In this document: positions 22,640 to 31,700 of the stretch, piece by piece
How the letters are laid out: each line of letters begins with the position of its first letter
Numbering within the stretch: the first letter of the stretch is position 1
The notes under the pieces: model-generated
Told to the model about the DNA's origin: nothing
Database searches by the model: none
What the model saw: the letters and a program-made list of their open reading frames with translations, nothing else
Made by a program: the position numbers and the translations under genes
Origin: Corallium rubrum
Taxonomy: Eukaryota > Cnidaria > Anthozoa > Scleralcyonacea > Coralliidae
Direction: 5' to 3'
Assembly: GCA_964035015.1 (NCBI GenBank)
Contig: OZ036008.1
Coordinates: 10,345,692 to 10,409,691 of the forward strand
Length of the DNA: 64,000 nt

Positions 22640-23674
22640 TAACTGGTAAATAGTCTTTATTCTTTTATCACTTACTCCAATTCGCGTCTGCCGCGCAGTT
22701 AAGGGATCTTTGGCAGAGGTCGAAGGTTGTGAACAAATATTTCAGTAATCTCACAATAGCCATCTCGTCGTCTGGAATCATCAAATGGCCAGGTGTGGCG
22801 GTCTGAGATCGTATGTCGATTTAGGTAATTAAATGTTTAACATTCAGAACAGTACACGAAACTTTTGCTTTGCAATGGTAGATTAATTAATTAAAAAACT
22901 CCCAGTACAAAATTCAAAACTCAGGAATTTTCTAGTAGTTCTGCATGAATTTGTCACAACATATTACCACTGCACTCGTAACCTGGAAATTTAAAACGGG
23001 CAAGCTCCACTCAAAGGAAACATACTCTTTAAAATAAACAAAGTGTAGATACAGTTTCTGGATACAAAACATTGTTATCCTGCTGTTGTTGGCTCGCTAG
23101 CAAGTCTGTTTCGGCCATTTCTTACTTTGTGGGGAGCCCGCCAATTTCTTTCCAAAACGATGCGCACGCAACACCCTGAAACTCGTCTATTGTCGTCTCT
23201 GGAAATTTGAGATGTGCGGTGCCTGATGGGAAATCTCCAACAAAATCTATGGGATTTCCTGCATGATGGGAAATCAGATCAAATTTCCCACCCCCTCCTT
23301 ACCCCCTATTGTGATCGCCGCCAAACTGAAACAATTATCGCTGTATATATTCAGCAAAACCAACGTTAATCTTCTTCTAAACAATGAATATAGTTAATCG
23401 AATGAAAGAATTAATCAATTTAGTACGTCTGAAAATTTTGTCATGCATTTTTCGATATTTTGCATTAAAACTGCACTTATTCAAGAATTCTGAATTCAAG
23501 ATAATCTTCAGTGTAGGAAGTAATGATGAGGTCATATTATCATGGTACAGCATTTCCTTGCATTACAAAATCACTATACCTCCATGATTGCTCAACGTGA
23601 AATGTTCAATGTCACGAGGAGTTTTAATACGCACAGTTTCAAGTGATTTTGTTGAACAAACTTGGAGATATAAC
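22640..23674. other. No gene seen
   Basis: Ordinary AT-rich spacer. Repeated GATGGGAAAT motifs occur near 23225-23280. No splice-bounded coding block was recognised. Confidence 0.45.
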
Positions 23675-23876
23675 TAGCCTCCTCCGCAGGCAACTCTGTG
23701 GCATCCGAAAAGGTGATTATCTGACACGGGCGCCATATTGACCGAGTTCACGCGGGAGGTTGAGCGTGAGTGTCCCCACTCTGCCGCTCCCAATCCCTTG
23801 CTGTCTCTTCGTGCTCAGCCAAAACATTGAAAAGCTACCGTTTGGGAAGACACAGAGTTGCCTGCGAAGGAGGCCA
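23675..23876. mobile_element. 202-bp MITE family F, 9-bp target duplication
   Basis: Ends TAGCCTCCTCCGCAGGCAAC and its inverted partner at the right (GCCTGCGAAGGAGGCCA). It is flanked by AGATATAAC (23666-23674) and AGAAATAAC (23877-23885). A 9-bp duplication suggests a Mutator-like superfamily. A shorter relative lies at 39322-39408. Confidence 0.85.
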
Positions 23877-24239
23877 AGAAATAACGGAGTCTGCTCTGTG
23901 TGAAAATGGTCCACCCTGGTTATGACGTCAGGATCTAACCGTGATCAAACAAACTAAAATATTTCGAAAACGAAGAAAAATACATAAGTTGTAAAAGGTC
24001 AAAGGTCTTCATTTACCATTTTACGAGCTCTTGACAAACTTAATTTACATTTCTAATTCCTTCAATTAATAATCTTAAAGATATATTTGATTGTCTTACA
24101 ACGGCGCATTGTTTACGAAAGTCTATCTGAAGTTTCTTTTTAAAGAAATGATTATCTGCTGTTCTCCTGGCTTGTAGCAGCGAATGACATGGCATCTTCT
24201 TGATCTTAAAGGGACTGTGTCACGCTATTTTCAGCCAAA

Positions 24240-24751
24240 ATTGTCGTATATTATTATTATTCTTTATTTAAGGAGGATAAGTTTTTCAGCAGAGCTGGTG
24301 GGGTCCTCCATTTACAGCTAAGACCTATAGGTGAAGGCTTCTAGGACAGCGTCGGCCACGGTTGAAATCCAAATATTACCAGGTTAAGTCACGTTGGCCT
24401 GAAAAAGAGAAAAAAATCTCGACGTTTCGAGCGAAGGCCCTTCGTCAGGAGGGTCCTGACGTCCTGACGAAGGGCCTTCGCTCGAAACGTCGAGAAGATT
24501 TTTTTCTCCGTTTTTCAGGCCAACGTGACTTAACCCGGGTATATAATATTAAGACCTATAGGTGTTGATTTTACGGAGAGAGGGAAAACCGGAGAACCCG
24601 GCGAAAAACCCTCGAAGCACAGGAGAGATCAACTAAACTCTACTCACATGAGTCCCCACCCCGAGAACAGGGCTATTCCCAGACGGTCACCCATCCAAGT
24701 ACTACCCGTCTAACCGGGCTTAACTATTGATGAGAGGCAGTGCCCGTGCTC
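24240..24751 (-). mobile_element. 5S rRNA-derived SINE, minus strand, split by an insertion
   Basis: On the minus strand the head contains AGTTAAGCCCGG, then AGTACTTGGATGGGTGACCG, matching the internal-promoter half of 5S rRNA. It is followed by the tail also seen at 45120-45310. The tail continues after the family B insertion to CTTAAATAAAGAATAATAAT near 24250. A 5S-derived head defines SINE3-type elements. Confidence 0.85.
24334..24549 (-). mobile_element. Palindromic family B element, copy 1 (15-bp target duplication)
   Basis: It is flanked by TAAGACCTATAGGTG at 24319-24333 and 24550-24564, an exact 15-bp repeat of SINE sequence. The element folds on itself: AAGTCACGTTGGCCTGAAAA on one side and its complement on the other, with the GACGAAGGGCCTTCGCTCG core next to the centre. 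The complete end (CTTCTAGGACAGCGTCGGCC) is at the left. Confidence 0.88.
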
Positions 24752-24769
24752 TTAAATTCTAAGCTGAAA

Positions 24770-25034
24770 CATAGTCAATCGAGATATGGTCTGAAAACTC
24801 AGCTAAAGTCTTTGGTCTATCTTTTTGTTCGCCTTTATGCATTTTTGTGCACGGTGCACGGTCACTGAACACATTGTATTTTAGTATAATGAACGAATTG
24901 GCCAATAGCAACGGTTTTTTAAACCTAAAACAAAGGATGTGCACGGTGTAAGGTACGGTTCAACATAAAATCACAGCTCATTATAGGCGCTTTGAAGTTT
25001 GCCGAGTTTCCAGACCATATCTCGATTGACTATG
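24770..25034. mobile_element. Foldback MITE family G, copy 2
   Basis: Arms CATAGTCAATCGAGATATGG at the left, complement at the right. Flanked by GCTGAAA at 24763-24769 and 25035-25041 (7 bp, exact). Interior as in copies at 11085 and 26280. Non-coding. Confidence 0.85.
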
Positions 25035-25331
25035 GCTGAAAGCATCAAAATTAAAACTGTACATCGATTCAATTATATGAAATATGAGTTACCAAACAAC
25101 TATGGACGAGTTCTGAACAAATAAGAACAAATTCTCACACAAATTGAACTAAACCTTATTCGCGTTTTACCAAACAGGAATCAAAGATGTCGATTTGCAA
25201 TCCCTTTCAATCTCGCTAAATTTTGACCATCCCTACTTCTGTGTAGGCTTCTAACATCTCGTTTGTGTTTCTGTATCTTTTAAAGTTCGTTAAATGTGGG
25301 GTTTTGTGCGATTTTAGAACAATTTTGTTTG

Positions 25332-25606
25332 TAATAATTGTCAGTTGTTTGCTGTACAAGCTGTGTTAGTTAGTAATACTCAGAAATACTCTGAGCTCTA
25401 AGCGGGACTCGAACCCACAACCTTCTGAATGCTAGCCAGACGCTCTAACCATTGAGCCACTAGAACTCAGATAGCGGAGCAAGGTTAATTAAGGTACTTA
25501 TACCTTAGACTGTGCCCAGTCCTCCAGGAACGAGTCTTAACGAGTCTTAATTTTCTGAGTATTACTAACTAACACAGATTGTACAGCAAACAACTGACAA
25601 TTATTA
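25332..25606. mobile_element. 275-bp foldback element carrying a tRNA-like gene
   Basis: Inverted arms of about 55 bp are nearly perfect. The left begins TAATAATTGTCAGTTGTTTG and ends at AGTAATACTCAGAAA; the right begins TTTCTGAGTATTACT and ends CAACTGACAATTATTA. Between them lies a complete tRNA cloverleaf (25395-25466, minus) and about 85 bp of other sequence with a GAGTCTTAAC direct repeat. Confidence 0.82.
25395..25466 (-). tRNA. tRNA-like cloverleaf, anticodon AGC
   Basis: The 72-nt minus-strand sequence folds into a full cloverleaf: 7-bp acceptor stem (GTTCTAG with TTAGAGC), D arm GCTCAATGGTTAGAGC, anticodon stem TCTGG/TCAGA around loop CTAGCAT (anticodon AGC), five-base variable loop, T arm GTGGG-TTCGAGT-CCCGC. 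Conserved T8, A14, G18, G19, A21, T33 and TTC are present, so A and B boxes are intact. The alanine identity pair G3-U70 is absent (it is U-A), so it may be a tRNA-derived SINE or pseudogene instead of a working tRNA-Ala. It sits inside a foldback element. Confidence 0.6.
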
Positions 25607-25723
25607 CTAACATCAAGCTGCAATTTCTGAAACTAATTTTGTTTGTGCCAGAATTACTAAAAAAGCGTGATACAGCCCTTTTAAAATCATCCATTGTTCC
25701 TTTGTGGTACATCGAATTGGAAG

Positions 25724-28700
25724 CTAAGTCTTGATTGGGTCGATGTTTGGTTTCGTATGATCCGGAACGAAACTATTCGATGATTGGTTCTGAATATTGT
25801 TAGAAACTGAAGGCTCGATGCTATTACCGTCATTACTGAATGCTTTAGGCGTATTATCATCAGGATTATTGATTATAACATCAGGATTATTGATTATATG
25901 ATCAGTGGGATCATCATAAGTATCTTGATTAATTTCATCTCGACTATGATTGATCAGTGATCTATTTTCTTCTGATTCTCCACTAGCTAACGTCTTCACG
26001 ACAGCTCTGTCTTTTACTAAGTAGAACGAAGCAATTAAAAAGCAAGCTCCTGATAAGGCGCATACAAATGGTGTCATGTAGAAAGCGTAAAGGAGTCCTC
26101 GATGTTGATCTTTAAATTTCGTGCTTGAACCACTCACAACGTCTGCTATCTATAGTTGGTTAGAAATAAGTGTCAAGATTGTTTTGCTGCCTATTGGTGG
26201 ACTAAAATCATCTGGCGTTAGACAGAGTAAAACAATAAAGGAGTTGTTTTTGGCCAGCTCAGGCAGGAATGGGTTAATCCATAGTCCCGAGAAATAAATT
26301 GTCTGGAAACGCAGCCAAAGTCTTTGTTCTAGGTTTTTGTTCACGTTTGTGCACCTTATTTCACCGTAACGCTTGCTGAACACATTGTACTTTTGGTATA
26401 ATGAAGCAATCAACCAATAACAGCGTTGCTTTATAAATATTAATGAACGTAAAACAAAAGATTGTGCACCTTATTTGCCACCCTCAACCTAAATTGTAGC
26501 TCACTGTTAACCGCTTTGATGTTCGCCGCGTCTCCAGACAATATAATTCAAGGGACTATGGTTAATCACTTGTTAGCTCATTGCTGCCTAGGATGTCTGA
26601 AGATTCTCTCTTTGACGAGTAAAATCATCTGGTGTTAGACAGAGTAAAACAATTGAATAAAGGGTCCTTTTTTGGCCAGATCAGGCAGGAATGGGTTAAT
26701 CACATGAAATGAACTATAATTTCAAACGACCCTAAACTTACCTGGCCCACCACATATGGACTGCCAGCGTCTCCTAAGAGGTGGGACATCAAAATCTGAA
26801 AAGCTGATGCTGTGGCACGATTCTGTGGAGGAATGACCGCCTGAAACGAGCAAAGTTAAAAAAAAACTCCAGTATTACATTTTCACAGCTGCTAAACTAC
26901 AGATATCGAAATATAGCAAGGTTAGATATACTGCCGAAACAGAGAACGTAGGAGTCTAACGTTTCGAACGAAGGCCCTTCGTCAGGAGAAACGTGAAGAG
27001 TGTAAACAAACAACGAGCTTATATAGTAAGGTTAGATATACTGCCGAAACAGAGAACGTGGGAGTCTAACGTTTCGAGCGAAAGCCCTTTTCTATCTGAC
27101 GAAGGTCATGTTTCTCTCTGAGGAAGGGCCTTCGCTCGAAACGTTAGACTCCTACGTTCTCTGTTTGGCAGTATATCTAACCTTACTATATTTCGATTGT
27201 TGTTTCTACACTGCCTACGCAGCACGCTACTTTTATTACACTACAGATACTTGTCTCTCTACAGTCTACACCAGCTAGGTGGGTTGAGCTGGAGGCACCT
27301 CCAGTAGCTTGTCAATTGCTTGACAAAGGTTTGGGAAAATCATTGAAATTAATATTAACCTGCCACACAAAGTTTCACTCACCAATAATATGTCTGCTAC
27401 AGGACACCAGTTCATAAATAAGAGAGTCTCTCCAAAAAACAGAAGCACCTAGCAACACAATACAATACATTGAGTAAAATTAAGCATAGGTTAGTTACCG
27501 AACCCGAGGTAACTTACGTGCAGTGCTGTAATAGTTACATAATTTTTGTAACTAGTTGCAGTTACAGTTACATCATCAGAAAAGTAACTAGTTACCGATA
27601 CAAGTTACAATAAAAAAAAAGTTAATTGTTACAGTTACAAAGTTACTTTAAAAATTTTGTAACTAGTTACAAGTAATGTTTACAACACGAGCGGCCGTGT
27701 TGTATTGAATATACAATCACGAGCCGAAGGCGAGTGATTGTATATTCAATACAACGAGGACGCGAGTGTTGTAAACAACTTGTGAAATGAATAAATAGTA
27801 AAAATCCCTTTGGGATATTGAGATGCTAATTTGCTAATTAGTTACAAGCACTAGTGGTTGTATCAGAAGAGTATACATCCACCAGTGGTTGTAACTAATT
27901 AGCATCATTGGTTTTAGTTTGTATGGGGTTTACAGGGGTATACATGTGACGTAATTTCTGAAATTGGATTGGCTGCAAAACTCATGAATTAGTAATGAAT
28001 TTCACAATTACAATTACAAAGTTACACCTATTCTTTCGTTCTGCTTTTAAAATCGAGAAGCATGTGAATTAGACAAAACTATTGTTTAATTCGACCAGAA
28101 GAGAATTTTCAAAATTACGATCAGTCATTGAGCAGCGATGTGGTCTGAAAATTAATCCCGCGCAGCTGAACAGCCTTTCACATGCTGCACTTGCAGGCAG
28201 CGGTGTGTTCAGCTGGATACGACGTTGAACGACGACTCGGCGAGGTTGGGAGTATTATGGATATCGCAAAAAGTAACGGCGCTCGACGGCAGATGTAACT
28301 AGTTATCGTTACTTTTTATTCCTACTTTTTGTAACTACTTACAGTTACAGTTACCTTCTGAAAAAAGTAACTAGTTACCGGTAAAGTTACTCAAAAAAAT
28401 AACGATTACGTGTAACTAGTTACTTGTAACGAAGTTACTCACAGCACTGCTTACCTAGTTACCGAGGTTGAGGTAACTAACGTACTGAGTTCCTTATCAC
28501 AGAGGTTGTCTAAAAACACTTCAGCCACAATGATAAATCCACTTATTAACTCTTATTTTGCCAACCAAGGCATAAATCAAGTTAATTGCCTGGGGCATTA
28601 ATTGATTTATGCGTGGTTGGGAGTAATTATTAATATAAACAAACAACCGTGGCACATCAAACCGAGGTGATCATGAACTACGAAAAAGATATTGTTTAAG

Positions 28701-31700
28701 TATTGCTGACCACAATGGATGGTGACCACATAGCCTCAGGGTTAGTGGTTAAATTGTGGGCAGCCAACATGTCAAAATAGTAAATTTGTCGGAAACATTA
28801 AAAAAACAAAAACAGTCAAAATCCAATGCTTTTCGTGCATTTGTCAGATCCTTATGTGGCTTTTCTCCCTGACCTGAAAAAGTGAATTTCTGCCACTGTT
28901 CGGGGAGTTGAGATGCTGGTACACCAGTTTAAAATCAGATGACATTAATTCAAAAGTCACTCCTCAATTTCTGGGACTCAAAATTTGAAGGTCCTAGCCT
29001 CCAGACGCCCTAGAGGGTTTGTGTGATTTCAATGCCCAGCTATCGTCACAAATTCACCACTGACCAAAGTGCCTATATCATATTATATATACATTTTATT
29101 CAACACAGATTTTTGGGGGGAACTTGACTAGGCTACCCTCTGCCTCCACCTCCCCCCCCCCCCCCCTCCCCTCCCCCATTTATGCCAATGCAGGAGCTTA
29201 CTTACCCAAGTTGCAATGGTGTACTTGGAAGCAAATATTAGCGCCAAAAACAGGAAAGGTAGAGAGGAGAGCAAACCTAATGCACATACTAATGCATCTG
29301 ATCTCCCATCACGATGTCTGTACTTTCGACTCAGTTCTGATCCCATGGCGACACCAATAAATCCAGCAGCACAAGTTACACCACCAAATGTTAAACTAAT
29401 ATTGCTAGACAACAACAAGAGAATTGGGTATATTATAAGTAATATTGGGCATTTCAGTCGATTACATAGCAGGTTCTAAGGATTTTGGGTGAAGGAAAAT
29501 TCGAGTGTAGAATATATACATTTTAAGACCAAACCGGGACCAGTTGCGAAAAATGCAACTACACAGGCCTTCCGGCAGGAATTGAACCCACGACCTTGCG
29601 ATTCTAGTGCAACGCTCTGACCACTGAGCCACGGAGGCCGTTGCCGTGGCTCAGTAGTCAGAGCGTTGTTGTTTTTGAGTTGAGAATTGTTGTTTTTGAG
29701 TGACAAACAATTTAAGATTTATCAAAAAGAATAACCGAGAGAGAGATCTTTACAGTAAAATATTAAACGGAGGTCTTGCTGTATTGACCGAGCGATAGCG
29801 AGGTTAATACGCTCAAGACTGAGGTTTGATATTTTACCGTAAAGACCGAATGGTCGAGGTTATTAATAAGTAGTTTATTATATGGCAATCAATCTTGTAT
29901 TTCTTGGTCTTCGCTTCCTTTAACTTCGTCGAAACACCGAACTAGCGTTCTTTTCTTCTGTTTCTTTCTCGTCTGGATACTAGAATTTACTTTGATAATG
30001 TTCATCGTGGTTTATTTAATTTATTTTCATCATTTATTAGAATGATGGCATATCTATCCATGTTTTCCATAGAGCTATAGAAGAAACACGGCTTTTAACC
30101 AATCACCACTTGCATTTTTAAAATGTTATTTTATAAAGGCAATCATGGAACATTATAGGTGACTTTTTTCGTAAGGGGCAGTGTCCTCACCATGCAAAAG
30201 TTTGCATAAACGTGAAAAATAAGAAAGACTTTTGCTGAGTTTTCAGACCATCTCTCAATAAATATATGTTAATGCTAAATTGGAGAGATACATACGGACA
30301 AGAACTGCAACAGTAAGCTACTCACTTGTCATTTTGGGTAATTTTCTTATTGTAATGAACAGATTGGGCATAACCCATAAAGATTGGGGCCCACCATGAC
30401 AATGCACCAGTCACAAAACAAACCAAGGTGAAGGCAACTGTACTCCATACATATGTTTTGCTGCAAATGAAATTACAGCAAATGCTAATTTAAAATTACA
30501 ATAACATCACACCCACAATAATACATCACACCCACAATACACAATACACCACACCCACATCACACCACACCCACATCACACCACACCCACATCACCACAC
30601 CCACATCACACCTACACACCACACCCACATCACACCACACCCACATCACACCTACACACCACACCCACATCACACCACATCTACACATCACCACACCCAC
30701 ATCACACCTACACACCACACCCACATCACACCACACCCACACATCACCCCACACATCACACCACACCCACATCACACCTACACACCACACCCACATCACA
30801 CCACACCCACACCTACACACCACACCCACATCATTCCACACCTACACCTGCACCACACCTACATCACTCCACACCTACACACCACACCCACATCACTCAC
30901 ACCACCCACATTACACCCACAATACACCATACATCACTCTACACCCACACCTCCCCAGCATACCCACATCACCCACATCACATCACACCCACACCACATC
31001 ACACCCAACACCACATGCACGTCACACCAACACCACACCACACCCATATCACATCCACATCACTCTACACCTACACCCACACCATACCCACATCCCACCA
31101 TACCCACATCACACCACACCTACACATCACCACATCACATCACACCCACACCACATCACCCACACCACATCACCCACACCACAACCACATCACACCACAC
31201 CCACACCACATCACCCCACACCCACACCACATCACCCACACCACAACCACATCACACCCACATCCACCCACATCACCACACACTTCACCACACATAACCC
31301 CAGACATCTTGAAATAATTATGCAAAGTAATGAAGAGGTGCCATGCAAATAACAATAACAATAACTCCTAAAAAGTTCATTCTCACACACTGCTGGGAGC
31401 TGCTGCAGCCAATCCGCCGCAAGCCTGACATTTATTTAAACATTAACACAATTAATCTAACTTACATAATTTAACATATAAAAAATACTGAGAAGTTCTG
31501 TAATATAAATGTCCACTACAACTAACATCCTAAATGTCCTAATTAACGGGTGGGTGGGTGGTAGGCAATTTTTGTCAAGCTTGCAAAAGCAACAACAACA
31601 TGTGCTGCTTAACCTGCACCACCCAAATACACCTGATTCACAATCGGGCTCCCAGCCTTGTGTGAGAAAACATTTTCTGCTTCTTTCGTACCTCAGCCAG

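Larger units (their letters stand above)
27482..28680. mobile_element. Repeat family D, split by a hAT element (Spinster intron 7)
   Basis: AAGCATAGGTTAGTTACCGA at the left resumes after the hAT element with GTTACCGAGGTTGAGGTAAC and continues to GAGGTGATCATGAACTA at about 28680. It matches the order of parts in the copy at 11400-11931. A shorter palindrome (GATTTATGC side) lies at 28568-28620. Confidence 0.65.

Noticed and set aside
29124-29360. Plus-strand frames over 29124-29479
   Set aside because: Shadows of Spinster exon 7 on the other strand and of the adjoining C-rich run.
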